From the NCBI RefSeq assembly GCF_020687165.1, contig NZ_JAJEQC010000001.1: a stretch of 64,000 nucleotides of DNA. One strand, given 5' to 3'. This document shows, in pieces, positions 45,069 to 54,269 of this stretch. Below the pieces are notes generated by a model. That model saw nothing but the letters and a program-made list of their open reading frames with translations. It was not told where the DNA came from and did not search any database. The position numbers were made by a program, and so were the translations under genes. The number at the start of each line of letters is the position of its first letter. The first letter of the stretch is position 1. The DNA is from Hominenteromicrobium mulieris. GTDB taxonomy: Bacteria; Bacillota; Clostridia; Oscillospirales; Acutalibacteraceae.

Positions 45069-46047
45069 AGTTCTTCCCTCCTTCATAAAACTTAAAGCAC
45101 AGCTTGTGCAGCACAGTGCGGTTTCGTCGATAGAGCTTTTTAATATCGCGCGTGACGGCACCGTACTTTTTCAAAATGGCATATTGTTCCTGCAAAAGCA
45201 CTTTGTTCCGAAAATCGATTGCCGTGTAAAAGCGCTGCAAGGCGTATCGCTTTTCGATCTCGTCTAAGCACTTTTGGTACTCGGCTTCCGGCATTTTGAT
45301 CTGCTTAGCGGTTTGAAGCAAGATCGTCTCGTGCTCTGCGATGCGGCGCAGCTTGTCGATTTCGGTTACATCTCCCGCAGACATGCCGTTTTGATATTTT
45401 ACATAGCCGTAAAGCGGTTCGTCTAAAAAAGCGTGCGGAAATTTGTAACACACCGGCAGCATGAGCTGATAATTCTGCCCGCGCCGCGCGGGGTAGATCA
45501 TGCGGTTCGGCACGGCTTCATCAAAACAGCGCATGCGGATCATGTGACAGCCGGCGCACACCATGCCTTCGCCGCGCAGAAGATACCAAAACTGCATGAG
45601 TTCAAAACGGTGCGAAAACCGCGCAGCCTCGCGGTAGAGCGGCATTTTGAGGTCGCTCTCGTCAAAAACGAAGGCGTCACTGCTCACCGCGCCGCACGCC
45701 GGGTGCTGCAGCAGATACGTAGCGCGTTTTTCAACAGAGCCCGGTAATAAAAAATCATCCGGATCTGCCCAGCAGAGAAAATCACCGTGCGCGTGGAGTA
45801 ACCCCGTTTGTATCGCACCGCCAAGCCCTATGTTTTCCTGCGTCAACACAGTATACTGCACGCCGCTTTCTTTTAAAATCGTCTCGAAGTTTTTCAGCAG
45901 CTTTGCCGTATCGTCTGTCGAACCGTCATCAATGCAGATGAGCTCCAACGGGTGGTAAGATTCGCTTATTACGGAGCGCATGAAGCGGTCAAGTGTTTTT
46001 TCACAGTTATAACACGGCAGAAGCAGCGTTACGAGCGGTTTTTCCAT
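45034..46047 (-). CDS. Glycosyltransferase family 2
   Basis: This 337-residue GT-A enzyme begins LVTLLLPCYNCEKTLDRFMR, with IDDGSTDD and the metal motif WADPDD. It is distinct from its neighbours in the C-terminal half, which holds a long helical tail ending in basic residues. It overlaps the genes on both sides (41 bp and 35 bp), pointing to tight co-translation. Sugar and linkage are unknown. Confidence 0.9.
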   Translation of the reverse strand: MEKPLVTLLLPCYNCEKTLDRFMRSVISESYHPLELICIDDGSTDDTAKLLKNFETILKESGVQYTVLTQENIGLGGAIQTGLLHAHGDFLCWADPDDFLLPGSVEKRATYLLQHPACGAVSSDAFVFDESDLKMPLYREAARFSHRFELMQFWYLLRGEGMVCAGCHMIRMRCFDEAVPNRMIYPARRGQNYQLMLPVCYKFPHAFLDEPLYGYVKYQNGMSAGDVTEIDKLRRIAEHETILLQTAKQIKMPEAEYQKCLDEIEKRYALQRFYTAIDFRNKVLLQEQYAILKKYGAVTRDIKKLYRRNRTVLHKLCFKFYEGGKNYVQNFGDRARL

Positions 46048-47218
46048 CTTTTCCCTCCTGCAAAGTGCGGCGAAACGCTTTTAAAGCGTCTTCATAGGCG
46101 GCCGTTTTGGCACGCAGCGTTTCGGTGATCTCCGGCGCGTGGCTGCGTAGGCGTATCCACCTGCGCGTGACGGCAGTTTCATCCGCAATGTTTTCAATGG
46201 GCAGCACATAGGGCGTATCGACACCGAAAATGTCTTCTGCAAGGCCCTTGGCTTTTACAGAATACCCGAGTGCGAGCGTGGGTACGCCGGAAGAATACGC
46301 CGCGATGACGGCATGTGTGCGCGCGCCGATGAACGACGAGCACAGCGCAATAATCGATTTAAGCTGCGACGCACTTTGGTCTTTGATGAGGCATACGCGG
46401 CCGCTGCCTTGAAAGGCCGCGTATAATTCTTTAAGCGGATCGCGGTCATCATTGCCGTTTTGCACGGCGTGCGGGATGAGCGCCACGGCACTGTCTGTTG
46501 TGCGCAGGATTGTGTCAATCAGCGCGATGAGGTTACCCAAAATAAGCTTTGCGTTTCGTGCACGGCGCAGTAAAAGCGGGCTTACATTGATACCGACGGT
46601 GTTGTGCGGCTGAAACACTTCCGGAATCTCCGCACCGCGCGGCTCCAGCAAGAAAGCGGAATCCGGGCAAAAGGAGACGTTTCGCAGCCCGGCGCTTTGC
46701 AGCGCGTGCAGCGTTTGTGTCTCGCGCGCTGTGATGCGGTCAAATGCGGTGAGGTCACGTAGCAGAGCCTTACTGCGAAGAAGCTTCGGTTCAATCGAAC
46801 AGCCGAGCAGTATGCTGCCGCCTGCATAGTGCCGTGCGAGGTTGTGCAGCCGAATGCGCTTTTGCATATCTTCGTAGCAGTACACATCGCCGCCGATAGA
46901 GACGAGAATATCGTCGCGCGTGAGCGTTTGCAGCGCGGCACGGTACGGCAAGACATCGAGCGGTGTGTAATCGTTTAAAAGCTTTAAGCGCAGATAGGCG
47001 CTCCAAAATGCGGGCGAGCTTTTGCGGATCACATCGCTTCGCGCGGGGCGCACATCCTGCACAACGAGCGGGCGCGCTACGCCGTATCTGGCATCTTCCT
47101 CCGGCGCTTCGGAAAGCAGCACCGTGCGGCCGGGGCCTAAAAGCTTAGAAACGGTGCGCACAAGCGCTTCGCACCCGTGGTTTGCGCTGCCGATGTGGTC
47201 ATGCAGAATGTAACGCAC
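46007..47218 (-). CDS. Polysaccharide pyruvyl transferase
   Basis: This 403-residue enzyme belongs to the CsaB/WcaK family that transfers pyruvate from phosphoenolpyruvate to a sugar to form a ketal. It shows the start GSANHGCEALVRTVSKLL, SIGGDVYCYED and the C-terminal ARTHAVIAAYSSGVPTLALG. The polymer made by this cluster is therefore probably pyruvylated and acidic. It overlaps both neighbours (20 and 41 bp). Confidence 0.88.
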   Translation of the reverse strand: MRYILHDHIGSANHGCEALVRTVSKLLGPGRTVLLSEAPEEDARYGVARPLVVQDVRPARSDVIRKSSPAFWSAYLRLKLLNDYTPLDVLPYRAALQTLTRDDILVSIGGDVYCYEDMQKRIRLHNLARHYAGGSILLGCSIEPKLLRSKALLRDLTAFDRITARETQTLHALQSAGLRNVSFCPDSAFLLEPRGAEIPEVFQPHNTVGINVSPLLLRRARNAKLILGNLIALIDTILRTTDSAVALIPHAVQNGNDDRDPLKELYAAFQGSGRVCLIKDQSASQLKSIIALCSSFIGARTHAVIAAYSSGVPTLALGYSVKAKGLAEDIFGVDTPYVLPIENIADETAVTRRWIRLRSHAPEITETLRAKTAAYEDALKAFRRTLQEGKDGKTARNAASAVL

Positions 47219-48218
47219 GCGTATTCTCCCCTTTCAAAATCGATTTTGCGTGTTTTGCGGCGCGGTATGCGGCAAGGTGCAGCTGCAATGCGGGCAGATT
47301 TTGCTGCTTTAAGCAGTGCACGATGCACCGAAAAACGCCGTGAAGCTCCGCTTCGGAAAGCAGTGCGCAAAGCGCTTCATCTTCCATAATCTCTTTGGCT
47401 TTCGTGATGGGATCAAGCCCGATATCCGGCGCGTAAAAAACGGAGAATGCCGTGTATGCACTGAGTCTTTTGCGAAAAAACGGCTTAAATTCCGTGTGCT
47501 TTTGCTCTGTGATGACCCAGTGCGCAATCTCTTTTTGCAAAAGGAGCTGCTTAAAGTGGTCTGCTTCCCGGCGCAGCGGGTGCGCGGCGTATTGCATGGC
47601 ACAGTGTGGCGTGAGGAGTACGCGGCTGTTTGCGCGGTAAAGCTGTACTAAAAATTGCAGATCCTCAGCAAGCGTCATGGATTCATCAAATACAGCGTTG
47701 ACGGAAAGAATTTTCTCGCGACGCAGAAGCTTGTTCCAAAGATAGCCAAAATACCCGGTTTCGTACTGTGCTTGCATGAAGCAAACGGGAAGCGTTTCGG
47801 AATCTATGAGACCGTATTTTGGTAGTGTTATGCGGGTAATCTCACCGTTTAAATCCATTTTTAGGTAGCTGCCCATGAGAATGTCTGCGTCGTTTGACTG
47901 CGGCTCATGCAATGCTTTTTCGAGGTAGTTCGAAAACGGCAGGTCGTCGCTGTCTACAAACCACACCCACTTTCCGGTGGCGGCTTCCAAAGCGAGGTTA
48001 CGTGCGCGGGAAACGCCGCCATGGTGTTGCGCGAGTACCGTGATACGCGCGTCTGCAGCTGCAAAGCGTTCTAAAATGCGGCGGCTTTCATCGGTGGAGC
48101 CATCGTCTACGGCAAGCAGCTCAAAATCGCGAAATGTTTGGGTACACAGCGCGGAAAGCGTTTTTTGCAGATGCCTTTCCTCATTATAGACGGGCAGAAT
48201 GATGCTGACTTCAGGCAT
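47199..48218 (-). CDS. Glycosyltransferase family 2
   Basis: This 339-residue GT-A enzyme begins PEVSIILPVYNEERHLQKTL, with VDDGSTDESRR and metal motif FVDSDD. The C-terminal half is helical. I start it at the ATG at 48218 with AAGGAG 8 nt upstream, which overlaps the preceding gene by 8 bp. The frame is open 39 codons further up without a ribosome binding site. Confidence 0.9.
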   Translation of the reverse strand: MPEVSIILPVYNEERHLQKTLSALCTQTFRDFELLAVDDGSTDESRRILERFAAADARITVLAQHHGGVSRARNLALEAATGKWVWFVDSDDLPFSNYLEKALHEPQSNDADILMGSYLKMDLNGEITRITLPKYGLIDSETLPVCFMQAQYETGYFGYLWNKLLRREKILSVNAVFDESMTLAEDLQFLVQLYRANSRVLLTPHCAMQYAAHPLRREADHFKQLLLQKEIAHWVITEQKHTEFKPFFRKRLSAYTAFSVFYAPDIGLDPITKAKEIMEDEALCALLSEAELHGVFRCIVHCLKQQNLPALQLHLAAYRAAKHAKSILKGENTRALHSA

Positions 48219-49224
48219 AGTGCTCTCTCCTTTGCAGCCACAGGCACATAAGCGGCGTGCAGCGGTATTGCATGCACAAAAGCTGTACGGCAAGTTTAAA
48301 CGGAATATGTCGCGCGGGTCGGTTTTGCAGCGCACGTTTCAGCGCTTCGTCGTTTAAAATGCGGTCGATTTCCGATTTTTGTTCGACCTTTGGCAAATCA
48401 CAGGCTCCGCCGAGTGCGGCGCAGGCGTAGTGGATGAGATGCAGATCGAGTTGACGGCTGAAATTATATTCCGGGCAGTTTTGAAACAGTGCGCACAGCT
48501 TTTGATGCATACGTTTGTAGCTTTCCCACGCATCTGCTTTGTGCGTTGTGGTGATGCTGCCGGGGTTGCGGTGGTACTCGTAAAGCCCTTGGCCCTTAAG
48601 ATAAAAGAACGAAGCGGCGCGGTATCCTGCACACGCGCTGAATAGATTATCTTCGGAATATCGCACGGTTTCGTCGAACCGCAGGTCGTATTCTTTTAAA
48701 AACGATGTACGGTATAAACAAACACACACGGATAAAAGCGGGCCGTATTCGAGATTGTCGCGCATGATGAGCTGCGGAAATACGCAGCGTTTGATTTTGC
48801 GTTTGTCGTAATACCCGCCGTGGAGCGATGCAGAGCGCAGCGTGGGCGGCTTGCCGGATTCTATGCGTATGAGGTCGCAGAAAACAAAATCACAGTGATA
48901 CTGCTCAATCTTCTGAAAAAGCGTTTCAAAAAATGTCGGCGATACGGTGTCATCGGCATCGACAAAGCCGATGAATGCTCCGCTTGCCGCAAGCAGACCC
49001 GCGTTTCGCGCACTGCTGAGGCCGCCGTTTGGCTTATGCAAAATGCGTATGCGGCTGTCCTCTTTTTTGAGCCGCGTGCACAGTATGGAGCTTGCATCGG
49101 TAGAGCCGTCATCGATAAGTAAGATTTCAATGTCGTGAAAGGTCTGTGCGATGAGGCTTTTAACGCACCGCTCGAGATATTTTTCGGCGTTGTAGATCGG
49201 CACAATGACGCTGATCTTCGGCAT
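48211..49224 (-). CDS. Glycosyltransferase family 2
   Basis: This 337-residue GT-A enzyme begins KISVIVPIYNAEKYLERCVK, with IDDGSTD and FVDADD, closest in pattern to EpsJ/CpsI-type transferases. The ATG at 49224 follows GGAAGGG. It overlaps the GT4 gene on its upstream side by 65 bp. It adds one sugar to the repeat unit; the identity is unknown. Confidence 0.9.
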   Translation of the reverse strand: MPKISVIVPIYNAEKYLERCVKSLIAQTFHDIEILLIDDGSTDASSILCTRLKKEDSRIRILHKPNGGLSSARNAGLLAASGAFIGFVDADDTVSPTFFETLFQKIEQYHCDFVFCDLIRIESGKPPTLRSASLHGGYYDKRKIKRCVFPQLIMRDNLEYGPLLSVCVCLYRTSFLKEYDLRFDETVRYSEDNLFSACAGYRAASFFYLKGQGLYEYHRNPGSITTTHKADAWESYKRMHQKLCALFQNCPEYNFSRQLDLHLIHYACAALGGACDLPKVEQKSEIDRILNDEALKRALQNRPARHIPFKLAVQLLCMQYRCTPLMCLWLQRREHYA

Positions 49225-50404
49225 AACTTTCCCTTCCTTCTGCAAATCTCAGGATTTTCTCCGCTTCTTTATACTGTGTGAAATCGGTGCTGCGACAGGC
49301 GGCTTTGAGTGCTTCTTGTTTTTCGTTATCTTGAATCAGCGCGGCGAGAGCATCTGTAAAACCGTCAAAATCAAGCGGCGCGATCATGCCGTCTGTGCCG
49401 TCTTGCAGCTGGCTGTGCGCGGTGGAAAAATCCGTGATGATGACAGGCTTCCCGAGCAGCTGCGCCTCCCGCACGGCGACGCATTTGCCCTCATAAACGG
49501 ACGGCTGCACGTAAATGTCGCACATACGTATATAGGGGTACGGATTCTCCTTTTTGCCGAGCAGCACGACGAAATCTTCCATATGCACAGCTTGAATGGC
49601 TTCGCGAATTTGGGTTTCCCGGTCGCCGTAGCCTAAAATGTACCACTTAACGGAAAGGCCGCGCTTTAAAAGCACTGTGCAGATTTTCGGAATGGCTTCA
49701 AAGTTTTTCGCTTCACAAAACCGACCGACGGAAAGCAGCACGGTCTCGCCCGCTTCGCGATACATGCCGGCAGCCGGCAGCAGCGATTTGCGCTCGATGA
49801 GCTCGCGCGCAAGGCAGTTTTCGACCGTGACGGCTTTTTGTGAAAACGCGGGATACATGCGCCGAAAGGCTTCCGTGCAGCTTTCGGAAACACTGACAAC
49901 ATAGTCTACGTTCGTATACACACGGCGGTCGAGCTTTGGATTTGGGTGTTGTGTGGCGTAATCCGTGTGGTTCCACGCGACTTTGTACTTGGCGTTTACC
50001 TTGTGCACAAGCGTATCGGCGACGCCGAGGTACTGCGCGGCAAGATCATACTCGCCCGGGATATTCGGCAAAAACGGCTGCAAAAATGCAGAGATATACT
50101 GCAAGTGCGTCCACGTGCCGGTGGGTTTTCGCATGAAAGTACCGTACAAAAAAAACGCGAGCTTTGCGAGTAATCGTGCGGCTGCAAATCGCAGTCTGCC
50201 ATGTTTTACAAGCGACAAGATCGGCTCTGTATAGGCGTGGTATGCAGGGATTTCCGGCAGCAGACGCACATATTGCGGCAGGTCTTTTATGAATTCTCCC
50301 TCGCGGCGGTACAGAAAAACGGAGACCTGCACGCTTTTGTTTTCGAGCGCTTCCAACAGTCCGATAAGGCTGCGCTCTGCCCCGCCGATCTCCAAAGACG
50401 GCAA
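49160..50404 (-). CDS. Glycosyltransferase family 4 with unclear start
   Basis: This GT-B enzyme has the family pattern: PSLEIGGAERSL at the N-terminus and the C-terminal donor site VYEGKCVAVREAQLLGKPVI. The first beta strand KKLLFILPSLE lies partly upstream of 50404, and the frame contains no ATG or GTG before the TGA at about 50446. The start given is TTG at 50404, which would cut the strand; CTG at 50416 would keep it. The upstream gene stops at 50433 in the frame one base earlier. Either a rare start codon, a +1 frameshift or a small deletion is possible. Confidence 0.75.
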   Translation of the reverse strand: MPSLEIGGAERSLIGLLEALENKSVQVSVFLYRREGEFIKDLPQYVRLLPEIPAYHAYTEPILSLVKHGRLRFAAARLLAKLAFFLYGTFMRKPTGTWTHLQYISAFLQPFLPNIPGEYDLAAQYLGVADTLVHKVNAKYKVAWNHTDYATQHPNPKLDRRVYTNVDYVVSVSESCTEAFRRMYPAFSQKAVTVENCLARELIERKSLLPAAGMYREAGETVLLSVGRFCEAKNFEAIPKICTVLLKRGLSVKWYILGYGDRETQIREAIQAVHMEDFVVLLGKKENPYPYIRMCDIYVQPSVYEGKCVAVREAQLLGKPVIITDFSTAHSQLQDGTDGMIAPLDFDGFTDALAALIQDNEKQEALKAACRSTDFTQYKEAEKILRFAEGRESYAEDQRHCADLQRRKISRAVR

Positions 50405-50432
50405 AATAAAAAGCAGTTTTTTCGGTTCCGTT

Positions 50433-51143
50433 TTAAACGCCGCCTTTCACTTTTTCTTTGATACGCGGATGGTCGGCGAGCAGGCGATGCAGCGGGCGCG
50501 TGAGCTTGCTGCGCAGCACGGTACGGCGGTTCATCCAGCTTTTGGCGTACCAGTGCACGGCGTAGGTGCAGTCTGTGATATAAAGCCGCCCCGTGGCATC
50601 CTCGTAGGGGTTAAAATACGCTTTTGGAAAGACGGCTGCGCCTTGCACGGTTTGTCGCTTGCCGTTTGGCTTTAAGCCGCATTTTAAAAGCGCCTGTGTG
50701 TTGAGCTGCGGGCAGCCGATGACGCCGTGCTTGCCGTCGAGCAGGGGCGCATATTGCTCCAGCATGAAGTGCACGAGCGGATGGTGTTTTTCTGCGCCGA
50801 AGCCGAGGCCGGTCGCAATCATACGGTCGGTCTCAAAGGCAAAAAATGCGTGCTCGCTGCAAAGCGGGTCCAAACTGCGCACAAGCTCGACATCTACGTC
50901 AAAGTAAAAGCCGCCCTCGTTTTCGATGATCTGCAAGCGGACGTAATCGGCGAGAAACGCGTACTTTTTCTCTTTACAGCACATTTCGGTGTAACCGTTT
51001 TGGTGAATGTCGAAATTATCTTCGTTCCATTCCAAAATCGTATAGTCCGGGCAGTGCTTGCGCCAACTATCTATGCACTTTTTGGCTTTGTCCGGCAGTG
51101 GTGCGCGACCAAACCAGCAGTAATGGATGATTTTCGGGATCAT
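50433..51143 (-). CDS. Glycosyltransferase of the DXD sugar-binding family (GT32-like)
   Basis: This 236-residue enzyme begins IPKIIHYCWFGRAPLPDKAK and contains GGFYFDVDVELVR, the DxD motif of the OCH1/GT32-type glycosyltransferases found in capsule loci. The ATG at 51143 has AAGGAGG just upstream and overlaps the preceding stop by 4 bp. It is a soluble or peripheral enzyme acting on the repeat unit. The following GT4 gene lacks a normal start. Confidence 0.88.
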   Translation of the reverse strand: MIPKIIHYCWFGRAPLPDKAKKCIDSWRKHCPDYTILEWNEDNFDIHQNGYTEMCCKEKKYAFLADYVRLQIIENEGGFYFDVDVELVRSLDPLCSEHAFFAFETDRMIATGLGFGAEKHHPLVHFMLEQYAPLLDGKHGVIGCPQLNTQALLKCGLKPNGKRQTVQGAAVFPKAYFNPYEDATGRLYITDCTYAVHWYAKSWMNRRTVLRSKLTRPLHRLLADHPRIKEKVKGGV

Positions 51144-52051
51144 ACAGCCTCCTTTTGCGCTTTGCGTTCGGTGCGCGCGGCCATCAGGCGGATCAAAACG
51201 GAAAGTCCTGCGCCAAGCGGTGTGCACAGCATTGTAAGCACCTTTTTCGGTGAGCGGAGCATCAGTGCGGGCTCTTTCGCGAGAAAACACGCGGCATCGT
51301 AATGGATGCTGTCGAGTACCGTGCGCGTTGCAGCAGCCGGGTACGTAAGGCAAAGCTGCCGCCAATATAGAAAGCCACGCGGGTTTTTTGCGTATTGCTT
51401 CCACATGGTGTGCGAGGAACCGTCTTCTAAATACGTCACGTGGCACAGCACGCGATTTAAAACGGCGAGTTTGTAATCGCGATCGATCAGCCGGTATTTT
51501 GCGGCGAGCGCCACGTATTTTTCATTTGGAAACTCCGGGTACGGCGGGTATTTTCGGGTGATGTCGGTACGGTACACGAGCTTTTTGTCGCCTTTGCCGC
51601 CGCCTGCATAGTAACCGCTGAGCGTCGTTTCGGTGAGGCCCGGCGGAAAGCCGGTGCCAATAAGCTTGCCGTTTCCGTCGTCATCAAGCCCGATGAGCCC
51701 GGCGTAATTCTTGCTTTTTACCTGTGCCCAGCGCTTTTCAATTTGCTCTACGGCATCCTTTGCCAAACGGTCGTCGGAATCCAGGCAAAGGTTCAGCTCG
51801 GTCTCGATGTGCGCATAAGCGGTGTTGTGCGCAGCGTGCATGCCGCCGTTTGGACGGTATAGGTAACGGATGGCAAATGCTTTCTCCGCCTGCATCCAGG
51901 CGGAGACCAACGCGGCGGTTCGGTCGGTGGAACCGTCATCTACGATGAGCCATAGGAAGTTTTTAGATGTTTGCGCTTTTAATGAGCAATATGCTTCTGG
52001 CAGCGTGTGTGCGCGGTTATACGTCGGCGTAAACACGGTCAGCAGAACCAT
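51140..52051 (-). CDS. Glycosyltransferase family 2
   Basis: This 303-residue GT-A enzyme begins LLTVFTPTYNRAHTLPEAYC, with VDDGSTDRT and LDSDD, and a specific middle LIGLDDDGNGKLIGTGFPPG shared by a subgroup of capsule GT2 enzymes. The ATG at 52051 has GGAGG 10 nt upstream. It overlaps the preceding GT4 gene by 35 bp and the next gene by 4 bp. Confidence 0.9.
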   Translation of the reverse strand: MVLLTVFTPTYNRAHTLPEAYCSLKAQTSKNFLWLIVDDGSTDRTAALVSAWMQAEKAFAIRYLYRPNGGMHAAHNTAYAHIETELNLCLDSDDRLAKDAVEQIEKRWAQVKSKNYAGLIGLDDDGNGKLIGTGFPPGLTETTLSGYYAGGGKGDKKLVYRTDITRKYPPYPEFPNEKYVALAAKYRLIDRDYKLAVLNRVLCHVTYLEDGSSHTMWKQYAKNPRGFLYWRQLCLTYPAAATRTVLDSIHYDAACFLAKEPALMLRSPKKVLTMLCTPLGAGLSVLIRLMAARTERKAQKEAV

Positions 52052-53150
52052 GTGCGGTTTCCCTCCTTCTTTGGGCATCCTTTTGCAGATAATACGCAGT
52101 GAGCATACGTGCGTTTTCACAAATGTCAAAGCTTTGTAGTACAGGCGGCGCGGCGCTGAGCACCTTACTTTCCGCCAAAATAACCTCCGCCCACTTAGAA
52201 GGCGGTGCGGAAAGCGGAAGCTGCCGTGCACGCGGCGTTTGAAGACAATCCTTCGGTACACCGTTGGAGACAAGGCACGGTAGCCCTGCGGCCTGCGCTT
52301 CCAAAACGGCGAGCGGCATGCCTTCGTACAGAGACGGCATACAAAATACATCCATTGCATGCAAAAGTGCCGGAACATCTTCCCGCACGCCTAAAAACAG
52401 CACATATGGTGTAAGACCGAGTGCGGCGGCGCGGTTTTGTACGGCTGCCCGCTTTTCACCGTCGCCAACAAACAGCAGCTTCGATTTTGTACCGCATGCG
52501 CGCAGACTGTGCAGGACATCCAAGAGGAAAGTTTGGTTTTTCTCTTTGCGAAACTGCCCTACATGCCCGATGAGAAGTTCTTCTTTTGTGATACCGAGTG
52601 TGCGCCGCATGTCTTCGCGCATGTTTTTATCAAAGCGGAATTTTTCTGTATCGATGGCGATCGGCAGCACCAAAAACGGCGCACTGCCGAACATCCAGCG
52701 CCCGGCATCTTCTCCGCAGGCAAGCAGATCGGTCGCGGTACGTGGAATGATGCGCTTATACAGATCTTTTATTGGATATTTGAAGTCGCGCATCTGATTT
52801 GTGGTGTGTGCGTGAGCAATGCGTACAGGCACGCCGTGCTGCTTGGCGCAACCGAGTACAACGCCGGAAAGACAATCAAGATGGGCGTGCACAACCGTAT
52901 ACGCCGGGTGGGCGGAGAAAAATTTGTGCAGTGCATGGCGGTATGCGGGGCTGAACGGGTTTTGCCGCGGCACGGTGAAAATTTTGCCGCCGAGAGAGTA
53001 AATCTCTTTATCGTACGCGCCTTCCCGTGCGCGGTGCGTCAGAAAATCGAACTGCACGCGTGTGCGGTCTATGTGACGGTAGTAATTCATCAACATCGTT
53101 TCCAGTCCGCCGCGGTCCATGCAGGTGACAACCTGCAAAACACGAAGCAT
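52017..53150 (-). CDS. Glycosyltransferase family 4 (EpsF-like)
   Basis: This 377-residue GT-B enzyme begins LRVLQVVTCMDRGGLETMLM, the opening typical of EpsF-like glycosyltransferases, has HAHLDCLSGVVLG and IAHAHTTNQM, and the donor-site end LYEGMPLAVLEAQAAGLPCL. The ATG at 53150 has GGAGG 8 nt upstream. It is 14 bp downstream of the EpsG-like gene, a common pairing. Confidence 0.92.
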   Translation of the reverse strand: MLRVLQVVTCMDRGGLETMLMNYYRHIDRTRVQFDFLTHRAREGAYDKEIYSLGGKIFTVPRQNPFSPAYRHALHKFFSAHPAYTVVHAHLDCLSGVVLGCAKQHGVPVRIAHAHTTNQMRDFKYPIKDLYKRIIPRTATDLLACGEDAGRWMFGSAPFLVLPIAIDTEKFRFDKNMREDMRRTLGITKEELLIGHVGQFRKEKNQTFLLDVLHSLRACGTKSKLLFVGDGEKRAAVQNRAAALGLTPYVLFLGVREDVPALLHAMDVFCMPSLYEGMPLAVLEAQAAGLPCLVSNGVPKDCLQTPRARQLPLSAPPSKWAEVILAESKVLSAAPPVLQSFDICENARMLTAYYLQKDAQRRRETAHGSADRVYADV

Positions 53151-53164
53151 AACGGATTCCTCCT

Positions 53165-54259
53165 TTATAAAAGGCCGAAGGTCTTTAGCCCGTAGAAATA
53201 GAAAAACAGATAAAAAATGAGCATCATCACGGTTAAAATGCGTACGGAGCGTTTTGAAAACATGTGGTGCAGCTCCCATGGCAGCAAAATGTAGTTATAA
53301 AGTGAAAAGTATATGGGCAGCCGCCCGACAAAAATGCCGCTTGTGAACGCTGAGAGGATGTAAATGCCGGTCGATACAATGGACATGTTGACGCAAAGGT
53401 CGATGAGTGGGTCATTTTCTGCACGGATAAACCGTAAACCGATCAAAGAAAGCAACGTCGGTACAGTGTAGACCAGTACGCGCAGCAGGTTTGTACCGTT
53501 GTCCTCAAAGCCTTTCCAATCGCTGACGACATTTTTGTACTGCGTTTCCTGCAAAAGCAGCTCCAAAATGTTCGTGAAGCGGTCGATGAAAAGCACGACC
53601 AAAACAGTGAGCAGAAGGAACAAAAGCGTTTTTCGGTTCCATGCTTTTCCGCGTGTGAGAAAAACAAACGGTAGTGCGAACAGTGCCGAGGCATGCAGTG
53701 TGGCGGCAAGTAGAATGATGAGCGTGGCTTGTCCGTATCTTTTGCGCAGCAAAAGCGGACAGCAGGCGAACACGAGCGCCGCCGCCAAAAATTGCCGCAT
53801 GCCGTTCATCATCCAGGAGATGTAATCCGTGGAAGCGATGAACAAAAACAGACTGATGCAGTAGCTTTCCGAATAAAGCCGATAGTTTTTAACGAGCGGC
53901 CAGAGCTGAAGCGCGGCGAGAATGCAAAACCAAACGCGCACCTGCCCGCCGCACAAAAGCTTGATGAGTGCGGAAAGCAGGAAAAAGCCGTGATCTTTCT
54001 GTAAAGACTGGATGTAATCGGGCAGTGCGCTGAATGTGCTCGGCATTTCGGAAAACGCGTGCATGTAGTTATAGGTATCGCCGATATCACCGCGCAGCGT
54101 ACAGAAGATGAGCAGCGGCAGCACGCCGAGTGTTGCCCAGAGCTTCGTGAACCGCACTGTCTGCACGCCGCAGACAGTTTCGCTTTGCTGTACTTCCAAC
54201 ACGGCGGAGAGCGCCGTGTAAATCAGAAGCCAAAGGAGCATCCAAATATAACCGGACAT
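53165..54259 (-). CDS. EpsG-like exopolysaccharide polymerase
   Basis: This 364-residue membrane protein has about ten TM helices and the EpsG-family features RGDIGDTYNYMHAF and WMMNGMRQFLAAALVFAC. EpsG-type proteins are thought to polymerise exopolysaccharide repeat units at the outer face. The ATG at 54259 has AGAGGAG 5 nt upstream. It lies between two GT4 genes. With the flippase at 42571 it supports a Wzx/Wzy-type pathway. Confidence 0.88.
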   Translation of the reverse strand: MSGYIWMLLWLLIYTALSAVLEVQQSETVCGVQTVRFTKLWATLGVLPLLIFCTLRGDIGDTYNYMHAFSEMPSTFSALPDYIQSLQKDHGFFLLSALIKLLCGGQVRVWFCILAALQLWPLVKNYRLYSESYCISLFLFIASTDYISWMMNGMRQFLAAALVFACCPLLLRKRYGQATLIILLAATLHASALFALPFVFLTRGKAWNRKTLLFLLLTVLVVLFIDRFTNILELLLQETQYKNVVSDWKGFEDNGTNLLRVLVYTVPTLLSLIGLRFIRAENDPLIDLCVNMSIVSTGIYILSAFTSGIFVGRLPIYFSLYNYILLPWELHHMFSKRSVRILTVMMLIFYLFFYFYGLKTFGLL

Positions 54260-54269
54260 GTGTTCTCCT

